This document shows positions 46,456 to 57,489 of a stretch of DNA of 64,000 nt, piece after piece; the first letter of the stretch is position 1, and the number at the start of each line of letters is the position of its first letter. The DNA is from Spongilla lacustris (taxonomy: Eukaryota; Porifera; Demospongiae; Spongillida; Spongillidae). The translations under genes and the position numbers were made by a program. The notes below the pieces were generated by a model. That model saw only the letters and a program-made list of their open reading frames with translations, made no database searches and was not told where the DNA came from. The stretch covers positions 8,314,362 to 8,378,361 of the forward strand of contig OX442416.1 of NCBI GenBank assembly GCA_949361645.1, in the 5' to 3' direction.

Positions 46456-46542
46456 TACGTCGGTTGTAGTTGGGCGTGGCCCGCCCTTCGCGTATTGGCG
46501 CCAATACGCGAAGGGAGGGCCACGCCCAACTACGTCGGTTGT
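46456..46542. mobile_element. Short palindromic insertion with 12 bp target duplication (copy 2)
   Basis: Between two copies of TACGTCGGTTGT (46456-46467 and 46531-46542) lies a 63 bp palindrome. Its left half is AGTTGGGCGTGGCCCGCCCT then TCGCGTATTGGC, and the right half is the reverse complement with one mismatch. The centre is GGCGCC with no loop. Compared with copy 1, several stem pairs differ in both arms at once (TA to CG changes), so each copy keeps its own pairing. Confidence 0.85.
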
Positions 46543-46545
46543 GTG

Positions 46546-47019
46546 TGTATACTGCGGTGTAATAGTGACTACAGTACTGCCCTCGATTCAGTCAGGAGGT
46601 TGCTCAATGCTGCTTCTTGTGTTCTTGCTTTGTGAGTGCTGGTTCCTCTGTACGAATTTGCATCCGTACTGCCTCATAATTTCATGTGTACTGTGATTGC
46701 AGTTTAACTATAGAAGTTAAGGCCCTAAGCAAGCTGCTATTAGCTATGTTTGTATGGTATGTACAAGAAATGACTTTTTTTTACTATTTTGCATGTAACA
46801 TTTGAACCCTTTAGGCTATCTATATGTGGGGAATTAGATTTTTTAAAATGCATGTAAATAATGGGTGGCATAAAGTAAACAAACTATCACATCTTTCAAT
46901 TGCAGTTCCTGATAGGAACATTGCTAAGTGTTCAATTTTATTTTGAGGTACACATCGGTCCCGATTTACTTGTTTTTTGAGGTGCCTCTTGGTTCACATG
47001 AATTCGGACAAATTAGTTT
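46546..47019. other. No supported gene
   Basis: No exon, RNA gene or repeat could be supported in this stretch. Confidence 0.3.
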
Positions 47020-47410
47020 GACTTAAGGGTTAAAAGTCACGTTTTCTATATGAGAGGTTCTTAAGGTACCACATCATTTTTGGCAGCTTGCTATCGGCAT
47101 TAAATAACGTGAAAGGTTAAAAAGCTGACTTTTTAAAAAGGATTTCTGTATATTGTAGTAATCGTGTACTTATTCTATCAAGCATTCTACATGTAAAAAA
47201 TGCTACAGTGCTTTCAAATGCACATGTTATGATTCTTTACTATGACATACAGAGAAATCCTAAAAATGAGTGGCTTCCAATTTTCAACTTTTTAACCTTT
47301 CACGGATTGTTTAATGCCAATAGCAAGCTTCGAATATATATATAATGGTACGGTTACCCTAGGGACCTCTAATACCGGTATAGAAAACATTACTTTTAAC
47401 CCAAGCGCAA
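47020..47410. mobile_element. Foldback element of about 390 bp
   Basis: Left arm: GGGTTAAAAGTCACGTTTTC ... GCTTGCTATCGGCATTAAAT ... GTGAAAGGTTAAAAAG ... AGGATTTCTGTATATTGTAG. The right arm repeats these in reverse order as the reverse complement, down to AACATTACTTTTAACCC. Arms are about 150 bp, with mismatches and indels. No coding capacity. Confidence 0.75.
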
Positions 47411-48654
47411 AATAGAAAAAAAAGTCTTTTTTAGTCTCGTCATTTGGAGCACTGTATATTATTTATTGGACCTACAAACAGCAAAGTCAGTGTGTGTCTG
47501 TGTATACATGTGTATGTATGTGCATGCTTACAACAAATTTATGTCTTTTGGCATGAGTAAATGGAGAAAAGTGGTTTGGAGCACTACTCCTTTTGTGCAC
47601 AATGTATACAGCCTCATTCTCTGCTTGAGTGGGGTCAAAAGGTTACTTATTGCCCGTTTGTTCTTTGCAGAAACATTCATCACCCTGAATGATGGATGGG
47701 CAGTTTATTGTGGGTTGTAGTGACAATATCGAAAGGAAAGAAGTGAGTCTTTGTGGGTGTGAAATTTAATATACATGTACTTGTGTTCCTAACATTTGCA
47801 CATGTATCCACCAAGTTTGACCACTATCTGATGCAGTAGAAGGCACTTAATGTCTAACCTCCAAAAAATGTGGGTGTGTAAAGTGCACACATCATACCAG
47901 AGTACATTGCAGCATTGCACTTGAGCATGTCTTACATTTGTTTTATGCAAGACAAAGTCGCCTGAGAAACCACATTCAAGTACATGAGCGAAGGGGTCAA
48001 ATGTACTACGCAATGTTTTACATGGTACATGTAGTTGCTTCACTGTAGATCTGTAGAGGATTCCTATGGCTTTTAGAGTCCTGGAATTTCATTTACCCCT
48101 TTTTAAGGGCCTTGAAATATAATATTTTGCTGTGATGAAAGTTTTAAGTATGCATTTGTGCCATTTCTTTTGCTGCGAGTGCACTGATTTCTTGTAACTT
48201 GCTAAGATTTCTGGGGTGCTTGTAACACTCTAGAGCCATCATGCACCCACCCTGCTTTCCCTCCCCTCCTCCCCTCTTCTCTAAATGAAAAATCTTGGAT
48301 CTACCACTGGAATAAATTGGAATGCTGCAGGCTCACTCGGCCACTGCTATGGTCTCTCTCAAGTTTTGCATGGACACAAAGCACACGTGACCCACACGCT
48401 GTACCATCTTATTTCATGCTGAGTTACTAGTACGTGAATGCTGACTTGTTCAAAAGCATGTACATGTAATACAAATTTTATGCACGTGACGGAGTTGCCC
48501 GATTCCACACACAACTCTTTTATGCATTTAGAACTTTCAGGTTGGGGCATGGACCATATTCCTCAATCCCAGTACTGGCTATTCAATGACACACCTGCTC
48601 AGCGAGATGATTTAACAAAAGTAATAATATGGGACACAGAGGTTCAGTTCATTA
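47411..48654. other. No supported gene
   Basis: A short C-terminal-like frame (ending at 47720) follows a TTCTTTGCAG acceptor, but nothing else supports an exon. The upstream exons of the kinase-like gene at 50653 may lie here or further left. Confidence 0.3.
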
Positions 48655-49075
48655 TGCCATCTGTTACGGAGATACAGTTGAACAAACTACATGTATGTAC
48701 ACTTTTTCCCGCTTGATTCGGACCAATGCTATAATCCCCGCTTCCCCATACATTGAGCAGGACGCAATTTGCCCAAATCATTGATTCAAGCACTTAAATG
48801 TTCACGTAGTTTGTTCAACTGTAAAAATTAACAAACAGAACAATTCAATAGCTAAGGGACCTCTCTTTATACAAACCGTACTTGAAGCAATGTGATTATT
48901 CCTACTGAAAGTTATGGCAAGTTTGAACCCGGTGAGGTATTGGACGTTGCAATACTGGCATGGAGCAAGTGCAAGACCCCTAAATGTACTTTACCATAGA
49001 GAAATGGTGTGGTATGAGGTATTTTAAATAGGAAGTTGATAGCGTTAAAGTTATAATGATCCAACCGCAAAGGAC
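48655..49075. mobile_element. Old, half-size relic of the foldback family
   Basis: From ATTATGCCATCTGTTACGGA to AGGAAGTTGATAGCGTTAAA the sequence follows the centre and right arm of the elements at 36541 and 49111, with many substitutions. The outer end (TGGGACAGTTTCCGCG) is missing, so this is an older broken copy. Confidence 0.75.
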
Positions 49076-49110
49076 CATCATAATTATATTATAATTATAA
49101 TTATAATTAT

Positions 49111-49922
49111 ATGGGACAGTTTCCGCGAAAATGTCCGAGTTTTATAACATTATAATCTTATAAAAATGCTTCTTGTTTGAGTCATTATATCTTCCGAACG
49201 CTAAACGGTATCGAATTTCTATTTTCAAAAGTTCATACTACACCATTTCGCTATGATAAATTACATTTTGGAGTCTTGCACTTGCTCCATGCCAGTATTG
49301 CAACGTTCGATACCCGACCGGGTTCAAACCCGTCATAACTTTGGGTAGGAGTAATCAAATCGCTTCAAATTTGGTTTGTAGGTACAGAGGTCCTATACCT
49401 ATCGATTTGTACTGTTCGCTAATTTTTATGCCATCCGTTACGGAGATACAGTTGAACAAACTATGTGCACTTTTTCCCGCTCGTTTCGCGCCTATGATAT
49501 AACAACCGCCTCCCCATACATTGAGCGGGACGCGATTTGCCAAAATCATTGGCACGAATCGAGCGGGCGTAGTTTGTTCAACTGTATCTCCGTAACGAAT
49601 GGCATAAAAATTAACGAACAGAACAAATCGATAAGTATAGGACCTCTGTACCTACAAACCGAATTTGAAGCGATTTGATTACTCCTACCTAAAGTTATGG
49701 CGGGTTTGAACCTGGTCGGGTATCGAACGTTGCAATACTGGCATGGAGCAAGTGCAAGACTCCAAAATGTAATTTATCATAGAAAAATGGTGTAATATGA
49801 ACTTTCGAAAATAGGAAGTTGATAGCGTTTAGCGTTCGGAAGATATAGCGATTCAAACAAGAAGTATTTTTATAAGATTATAATGTTATAAAACTCGGAC
49901 ATTTTCGCGGAAACTGTCCCAT
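49111..49922. mobile_element. 812 bp foldback element, second intact copy
   Basis: ATGGGACAGTTTCCGCGAAA at the start and its reverse complement at the end bound a near-complete palindrome related to the copy at 36541. The flanks are AT-rich repeats (TATAATTATAAT), so the target duplication cannot be read. Confidence 0.9.
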
Positions 49923-50652
49923 ATATATAATTATATATATATTATAATATTATATATATATACATGTGCGGTCTCGGAAACTGTATTATTATTACATGTA
50001 CTTGTATTTTTTTTTGGTATGTATCTACTCAACCTGATTTAGCTTTTAGATGTCCACGTAACCCTGTCAGTATAGCTTATTATTGGCAATATAGTTGAAA
50101 TCACTCTTGGCAGCTTCAGTGAGATATTACCTTTCTAGTGATGTAATTTATGTTGCAAGTAGAAACAATGAGACTAATATTCTGGATAAATATTGAGTAT
50201 TGAGTTTTAACACGGGGGGGGGGGGGGGGGGGGGGGGGGGGTTGTCTAATGAATGAATTTATAAGGAGGGCATTCTGTACCAAAGTAAAACTAAGCTTTT
50301 GCATAGCAAGGACCTCTAACCACACACTGGCAATCAACCAGCATAAAAATGTGTCACAATTAGGATGACTAGTTGTAATTCCACTTGGTTTCACAATGAT
50401 TCTTAAATTCAATTGAGATGTCCCATCCTTAACACTTTAATCACTTGTACTTACATGATAATTTTAAAAAAACATTTTTCGGGTAAATTTCATTTGTACA
50501 TAATATTAATCTGCAGCTTAGTACACTGTATGTATGTTTCTTTAGCTTCATACCTTGCTTTTTGACCATGTATATATGTACACATAGAATATGGGAACAG
50601 GTACATTGTACAAATGTAGTAGTGTTTATTTGAATAGTTTGTTTATTTTTAG

Positions 50653-52494
50653 CAAGCCGCTTTAAGAAAAGCAATAGAAAATACAGTGACAGCCGCTTCT
50701 TTATTATCTCCTCCTGCTTCTACTGTAGCGAGATATAATCAGTTTCTGCAGAATGTTAAAATTTTAAACATGCCAAAGACACCTATAATATCTCCTGTGT
50801 CTCTTGATGACACTGTTTTGGACGCTGGAATTGCATCCGAGATAAAAATGTATAGTGGTAACAAAGTCAACAAAACCTATTATGAAAATTTGTTTTTGAT
50901 GACAGTTGCTCAAAAACTTGATCCATCTACAGATGCAATGAACATCATTCCTATTACAAAGGAAAAGAAAGCAATGTCTAGAATTTTCGGTACATGTATT
51001 ATTTGCAGGAATGGATATATTTTGATTCCACGTTGCGAAATTCAGTGGTTCAAAGAGTTCAGAATGTGGTCGTCTTCAATGAAACCAGATGTTGTGGTTT
51101 TTTACAAATCTGATGTAGCATATTTATTCGAGGAGGAGACAGCCCAGAATTTTCAAAGTAAAGGGTTCAATATGTTGAATGTCGTAAAATCAGGGGGCAT
51201 TCCACTGCTATATATAGAAGAAGAATCTAGTACCATATTGCAAACAGCTCTCTGTTGTTCATTTAGAGTAGTGGAACATCATAGATTATTGAGAAGCATA
51301 GGTATTGAAACTACGGAACTTATTGGTTTTGCTTTCCCAAGGCAGACAGAACCTGTGGTGAATGTTTTGTCTGCTCGAGCAATTTGTGTTCATGGTGCTG
51401 AAGAGAAGAATGATGAAAATTCAGGTGCAGATACATGTACCTTACAACAATTAAAGAAACAGCGTTTAGAAAAAGAAACTGCACCAATCAAAGTATGTGT
51501 CGAATGGGTCAGTAAAGATATGATGTTTCATATCAAATATGAAGTATTAACAAAAGAAAATATGTGGAGTACTTTAACTGCAGTTGCCAATCATGCTAAG
51601 GACAGGATGCTGAAACAGAATTGGCCATCATTTGCAGTGCTAAAATACTCTTCTTTCCTTTTCAAGCTTGCCCAACAGGAGCTAGACCATCTCAAGCATA
51701 TTTTTACAACAAGACTACAGGGCGAAAGTTGGTGTTGGTTGAAAGAGGAATTTGACATAATTCAATTGCCTTCTGCACCATCATTTGTATTTCAGTTGAA
51801 ATCCAAATCTAAAAATACGGGGAACAGCAAGAGCATGAGCTGCATTGTAAAATATTTTGTCAACAAACAATCCGAATTCAAATTCATTATGGCTAATATG
51901 ACGCTTAACATGTTGTCTGAAGCTGACAAAGTACATTTTTGTATGCCTGATGCGGTGGTACGATTGCTATCGTCAGCATATTGTTTTCACGTTTTTGAGG
52001 AACTCTTACCACCACTAACTACAAATTATGCCGCACCTTGCATTGGATCCCTTTGCATTGAAGTTCATGAAGCTCTCAAAGTCATGCATTCCAATGGTCT
52101 TGCACATCTCGATGTGCGACTTCCAAATATATGTTACAGACAGTCAACATCAAGTGATATTATAATTCCTGTTTTAATAGACTATGAGCGGGTAGATATG
52201 GCTGTTGATTGTTCAGCTGATAAGTATGTACCAAGTCCTCTTTATCCTCCTAATCTTGAGAATCAATATACTGACTATGTGCAATTGTTTCTGATGGCTT
52301 TTCAGGTTCGATCATCTGATAAAGAGAAGTCAAAGTCCTTTGTCGCTTTCTTTATCACAGAAGCATTATCAGGATCCATTTCCGATGATTTGCTAAAGAA
52401 TCACTTTCAGCAATTCATTTCACTACTTGGTACCGACACAAGTACTGTAACTGACCAGGTGAAGAATATGAATAAAATCATACCTCCAGATTGA
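50653..52494 (+). CDS. Kinase-like protein with possible PD-(D/E)XK nuclease-like N-terminal part, last exon
   Basis: The frame is open from a TTTTTAG acceptor at 50651-50652 to TGA. No ATG opens it: the first codons read QAALRKAIENTVTAASLLSP, so at least one upstream exon exists. Counting from the GTG at 50686, residues 64-200 include CIICRNGYILIPRCEIQWFK, MKPDVVVFY and AYLFEEETAQ, a PD..(D/E)xE-like pattern. Residues 380-540 look like a protein kinase fold: IVKYF with a possible beta-3 Lys389, FHVFEELLPPL at the hinge, the HRD-like loop HLDVRLPN (Asp476, Asn481), IDYE in place of DFG (Asp499), and DYVQLFLMAF as helix F. No clear glycine-rich loop was seen. Nuclease-plus-kinase architectures are known in Crinkler-type proteins of eukaryotes; whether this belongs there is inference. 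The reading frame is intact over 1.8 kb in otherwise transposon-rich DNA. Confidence 0.75.
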   Translation, partial: QAALRKAIENTVTAASLLSPPASTVARYNQFLQNVKILNMPKTPIISPVSLDDTVLDAGIASEIKMYSGNKVNKTYYENLFLMTVAQKLDPSTDAMNIIPITKEKKAMSRIFGTCIICRNGYILIPRCEIQWFKEFRMWSSSMKPDVVVFYKSDVAYLFEEETAQNFQSKGFNMLNVVKSGGIPLLYIEEESSTILQTALCCSFRVVEHHRLLRSIGIETTELIGFAFPRQTEPVVNVLSARAICVHGAEEKNDENSGADTCTLQQLKKQRLEKETAPIKVCVEWVSKDMMFHIKYEVLTKENMWSTLTAVANHAKDRMLKQNWPSFAVLKYSSFLFKLAQQELDHLKHIFTTRLQGESWCWLKEEFDIIQLPSAPSFVFQLKSKSKNTGNSKSMSCIVKYFVNKQSEFKFIMANMTLNMLSEADKVHFCMPDAVVRLLSSAYCFHVFEELLPPLTTNYAAPCIGSLCIEVHEALKVMHSNGLAHLDVRLPNICYRQSTSSDIIIPVLIDYERVDMAVDCSADKYVPSPLYPPNLENQYTDYVQLFLMAFQVRSSDKEKSKSFVAFFITEALSGSISDDLLKNHFQQFISLLGTDTSTVTDQVKNMNKIIPPD

Positions 52495-52497
52495 ACA

Positions 52498-53091
52498 TGG
52501 ACATGTTTATTGCTTTCTTTCTCTCCCCTGTCCCTCCCTCCCCTTTCCTTCTGCTCCGATTCCTTTCCCTGTGTTTTAGTGTCATATATTTTTATTTTCA
52601 TTATCAGGTTATAAAAACCATTTATTGGTCAATCCCATTACACATGTATACACTTACACACAATTTCGATGACCAGGAGATACTTAAGGTGTGATGGCAT
52701 TGGCCCAAAACTTTACCCAGCCCATGGCCTTGATTGGCCACATGTCATTTCAGCCTCATCAACACTTGTTGAAAATTGGTGTAAGTGACTCCCTGGATAC
52801 ATGTATCTGTGACACATGTGAAAGATTGATATCACTGATGTGTAGATGTAATTTCTGGGACACTGGGGAGGTGTAGAGGTGAATGTACAAGTAGCCCCCA
52901 AACCCAAACGAATGAGTTCCCTGTCCTTTGACAGTTTAGTAAGTGACTCCCTGAGCTGGGTGTCAGTGATGTGTGTGTGTGTGTGCAACTCAAATGAATA
53001 CATGGGTAAAAGTTCCGTAAACATCAGTAATTCATTTCAATTTCATGTGACAAGTTACCTGGAAGTATGTATATGGAGGTATTCCAGAAAT
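52498..53091. other. 3' flank of the kinase-like gene
   Basis: A C/T-rich stretch (52515-52570) follows the stop. The phrase AGTGACTCCCTG occurs at 52785 and again at 52942. No gene was supported. Confidence 0.35.
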
Positions 53092-53339
53092 CGGTTGCTT
53101 TGCCAGGAAGCAAAGATATAAATATTATGCAAAGATCCCTTCAAGATAAGTATATCATCTTGGCAAGTAAAGGGGTTAACTGCACAATATGTTATTTATA
53201 GTGGCCTAATGCATGAGAGATAGAAGGTGGAGGGGGGGGGGGGGGGGGGGGCCTTAAGAGTGGTTGATGTAGGGGAAGGGAGGAAGAGGGAAAAGTATGT
53301 GGGAGAGGGAGGAGAAATACATGTGAGATCAAGGCTCAT

Positions 53340-53545
53340 TTGATTTGATTTACTAACTTGCAGGTCTACATCAACTATGCTGGGCTCAGCAAGGATTGAA
53401 GCAACAGATGAAGATACTAAGCAGGAATAATTAACAGAGTCATGAAGTGTTACAGGGTTGATTGTGAGAGTACCAGTGCCCCTCCCACCTCTTAGTGAAG
53501 CGGGATGACGGTAGCTAACCAACGAAAGACTATTGAACATTTCGA
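53340..53545 (-). pseudogene. Ig domain fragment, - strand
   Basis: The - strand reads SYRHPASLRGGRGTGTLTIN then PVTLHDSVNYSCLVSSSVAS and ILAEPSIVDVDL, the end of an Ig domain with the typical LTI..V.L.DS..Y.C pattern. It is the partner of the + strand fragment at 44488-44688. The matching LDLa part at 54860-55050 reads CCDGSDELMHVLSLTC but has lost cysteines, so this arm is more decayed. Confidence 0.5.
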
Positions 53546-53949
53546 TCAGGTAGCCTTACTGCACTCCACCTCACCACTTGGATCACTGCACAGCCCAACC
53601 CTGTATGCAAGAGATAGTGCAGGGTCTGCTATGACTGAACATGCAATTTATGTGACATTCTAAATGGCACATGTTGCTACATGAGCTCAAGACACTGTAA
53701 CTTGCAAACCAAAAACAAGATATAATTAATAGGGGTGAGTGCATGTACTATATTAGTGCAATAATGTCTAGATGTTTCTGAGAGACACATTATGTTTGTG
53801 AACAATCAAACAAAAGCATCTGCTAAAGGCCACACAAATGGAGATCCAGAATATTGATTACATTGTAATCCCAGTTGTCTCAAATATCTTGGCATGTCTG
53901 GCTTGTTTTGTTCAAACTGCAATCATACAGTTATAAAAAGTTACAGATC

Positions 53950-54415
53950 GTGCCTGCATCAGTGCCAAGGCAGAAGCTGGCAGTGGACTGGGATGTGACC
54001 TCCTGCACACACATCCTGCTGACATCCTAGCTTCGAATTGGCTCTGTGGCAAGCCTGCTGCTTTTGACCTTTCTGTGACTTCTCCGCTAAACCCATCCAT
54101 TCTCTCTGAAGCGTGTCTCACAGCAGGGTCAGCAGCAGTTGCCGCAGAGCTAAGAAAGCACTCGGCTAATGATGCTAAGTGTTCTGAGCTGGGATAGACT
54201 TGCATTCTGCTTGTGGTGGAATCATATGGAGCTTGGGGCAGGGAAGCTATAGAAACTTTCTCAAGACTTGCTTCACTCCTTGCCACAATGACCAACACCC
54301 TCAAGTCCAAGGTGGTCTCTAACTTGTATGGCCACTTGAACTTAACACTAGTGCGAGCCAATGCCCAGTCTCTCCTCTTAAGATATATCATCCAGGAGTG
54401 TGATACATGTACCTA
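53950..54415 (+). pseudogene. LINE 3' region: RLE endonuclease domain, + strand
   Basis: The + strand reads HPADILASNWLCGKPAAFDL then SVTSPLNPSILSEACLTAGS, ELRKHSANDAKCSELGWTCI, SYGAWGREAIETFSRLASLL and LYGHLNLTLVRANAQSLLLR. PAD...FDL is the PD-(D/E)XK core of the endonuclease of RLE-type non-LTR retrotransposons. The copy begins at the endonuclease and lacks the reverse transcriptase, so it is 5'-truncated. TAATAATAATAA follows at 54510-54522. Confidence 0.75.
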
Positions 54416-55344
54416 AACTTAACTTTGTAGTTTGTGTATTTTATTTATTCGTGTATCAATCATGTATTAATATTTGTAGGTGTATTGGAACATAACGGCT
54501 AATACAGATGTTTAATAATAATAATTTAGCAATAATATATTTCTGAATGCATTGTAATAATGCACTGCAAGAGGCAAGTAATGGCATGAGTAAATGCACT
54601 TATATACTTCCTATTTAAATGGATACAGTTTACAAAAGGGAGATACATCTACAGTTTTGAGATGAGACATGAAGGTAATGATATTTTTTGCAGATACAAC
54701 ATGTTGTGGCAAAGAATTCCAAATAGGAACAACCCGAGATGTAAAAAAAAAAAAATCATAACGAGGTATGGTGATCTACTGGAGCCTGTATGAATCACTG
54801 CACACACAAAAAAAGAAATGCAGAAAAAAAAAATTGTGTCTGTGATATTAATGGTGCATACTCAGTACAGACTATTGCTGGTCAGTAGCCAACTTAATTT
54901 CGTCAACCCCATCAGTGCAGTCATTGATATCATCACATATCTTGACGAGAGGGATGCACTTTGTTGTACTAGCTGTTGGGGCATTGGTCCAATATACTGG
55001 CACGTCAACGACAACACGTGCATGAGCTCATCACTGCCATCACAACACAAAAGCGAAGCCTATGCAATACAACCTAAGTCAATTAACAACTCCTTCGGTT
55101 AAATATAAATTGACACTGACAGACAATTAGTAAAAAAAAAAACCTGTGAGAGTAAGATTTTTCCTTCGTGATCGTGTACTGTGTGAGGGGCTCACCTTGG
55201 GGATCAGTAGGTAGAGGCAAAGCAAGCCAGCTGCTACAGATCGAGGCAACGAAATACATGTAATTAATACATGTATTAAACTCCTAAACTGGCTAAAGCG
55301 AGCTCGAATTAAAGTAATGTTATGTAAGACATATAGTTCATCGA

Positions 55345-55600
55345 TGCACTTGATGGTCGAGTGGTGTGTGATACACACTCATAAGAAGCGCGTTACTGTG
55401 ATTCGAGTCCCAGTCGTGAAGTGAGTTTTTTTTTCTCCCCCCTTTTTTTTACTGTACTATGTAGAGGTCTTTCTGTATAATTATAAGTTCCAAACTGTCA
55501 TTTTCTAGCTAATGCATAATTTCTGGCTTAGTGGTTTACGACGAGAGCTTGCTCGAGGTACCGTGTTCATGGCCCGGGGTCCATCGGATGTCCTCCCCTA
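55345..55600 (+). ncRNA. Two tRNA-like pol III promoter units, + strand
   Basis: TGGTCGAGTGG (55350) and GATTCGAGTCC (about 55400) match A and B boxes, followed by a T-run at 55425-55435 that could end pol III transcription. A second unit with TGGCTTAGTGG starts at 55526. They match the - strand units in the left arm. Acceptor stems are poor, so a tRNA-derived repeat is more likely than a working tRNA. Confidence 0.4.
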
Positions 55601-56207
55601 AGTCGTACTCCACTATTCCAGAGTGTAGGTGGCAGAACGCCGGTTCTTGTTCGTCATCCGAAGTTGAAAAGCTATAAAAAGGTGATGACACCGCTTCTAG
55701 CTGGTTTCTTGCTGACTTGGATTGTGTCACTCAGCAAGGAATTCTCTTCGGAGAAACAGTTAGTTGAGGTGCGTGGATCATCATCTTCCCTCCTACAGAA
55801 GGGTGCCACCGTTTTGACGGGTAAAATATTTATATATTTTTCAGTGTTTTTATTTTAATTTTTTTTAAAATACATAAATTAAATCCTTTGTCGCCATTCT
55901 ATTAATTACATGTATACTGGTTATACATGTATCAGAGACTTCACAATAATACATTTGTGCAGAAGATATATACATGTTTGTTTTAATTTATTACATATCT
56001 GCCTGCTGAGTATACTTTCATTCATCTTCTCTCTGGCTATGTCATACATCTTGCAAACATTGAGGTTGACCACAATCAGATGGTACAAGACAGTCACCCA
56101 CCAGAATACCAACAGATACTGCAGCTAACCCCTTTACTTGCCTTGGCAAGATGAAGGATCTTTGTATTACGACAGACAAATCTTTGCTTCAGGGCAAAGC
56201 AACAGAT

Positions 56208-57489
56208 TTCTGGATACACGTATGGGTAACCGTATGTACTTGCTACAGACACACGTGTGAGTTTTTTCTTGATGAAACTCTGTGCAGGTCCTCACATGCC
56301 TGTTCCATCACTGCAAAGCACTAAAGACCCCTTTATGCACAGGGATACATGCATACGTCTTGATATGTGTTGGCACAACACTTTAATTAATTCAATGTAG
56401 AAAAAAAAAATCTACCCCTCTCAAAATATGGCCCTAGGGGATTAAGAAACATGGGAAAACATTATATTAAGAGTAACCTCCCTTACTAATTACTATTGAA
56501 GTTTTACAAAACACGAAAGTACATGTATACAGCACTCATGACACCATATGCATGTAGCAGTAGAGATAAACTGGGGAATCAGTTATGTGTACTAGTAATA
56601 TCCTAAATTTAAGTTCAAAGGACAGTCATTCTTATGAACACAATTGTATGGCGACATCATAAACTGCTGTCATTAAATACTCACCAATCTGGCTTGGCAT
56701 TAATGGTAAATGGTCCACTCATGCATTTAGGTTTCTCTAGATCCTTGTAAAATTTTCCTTATATGCAAGGCTAGATTTGCTATTTATTTATCTTCATGAC
56801 TTTTTTCTTTAGATCTTCTGCTTAGCAGCCATTTCAGGCACAATTCAGGAATTACACGCTACCTAGGAATATCGTTTGTATGATCCAGATTCCTGTAACA
56901 GTAAATCATGTGCTGCACATTTAACTTGTGTTGATGAAGCTGTACATGCTTCATGCATTCATCCTCTTGTTGATAATTTATAAAGCCTTCAGCGTCAAGG
57001 TTGTGTGCATTAATTTTTAAAGTGTTAGCCAGGAATAACTGTTGGTATTCCCCACAGAATTTCCTGGGGGTGGGGTGAGATGGGGACTTGCCATGGCCCA
57101 GCCATGATGTAATAAATAATAATGATATGTGTAATATAATGATGAAATGTACTTGGTAAACGTGTTTACACATTGCAATGTTAATGCACATCAATGATCA
57201 AAACCATGCCTTCATTAACGTTTACTTCACACTCAGTGCTCATATGACTACAAAAGCGAAATACAGTACAATCACAATGAAAAAGCTACCCCATAAAATA
57301 CTATAAGCTGTATATTGAATGATATGTGTTAACATTAGACTACTGATATTAAAAATTCATTTGCCATACCTGCCAGTGCATGAATCAACCCTGGTCCTGG
57401 ACCAGCCACACAACTGGCCTGCATAAGCAAAACAGCCACAATCAGGTGCATGTATGGAGACCAATCAAAATGGAGCATTAAAACATGCA
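56208..57489. other. No supported gene
   Basis: Only short frames without recognisable features occur. The stretch is AT-rich and holds an A-run at 56400-56410. Confidence 0.35.

Larger units (their letters stand above)
53092..56207 (-). other. Right arm of the inverted segmental duplication
   Basis: Reverse-complement counterpart of 42785-45660. Its own ends are inverted to each other: GGTTGCTTTGCCAGGAAGCA ... GGCAAGTAAAGGGGTTAACTG at 53093-53181 and its reverse complement at about 56115-56210. It also contains a LINE fragment (53950-54415) absent at the matching place in the left arm, so that insertion came after the copying or was lost from the other arm. Confidence 0.85.
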
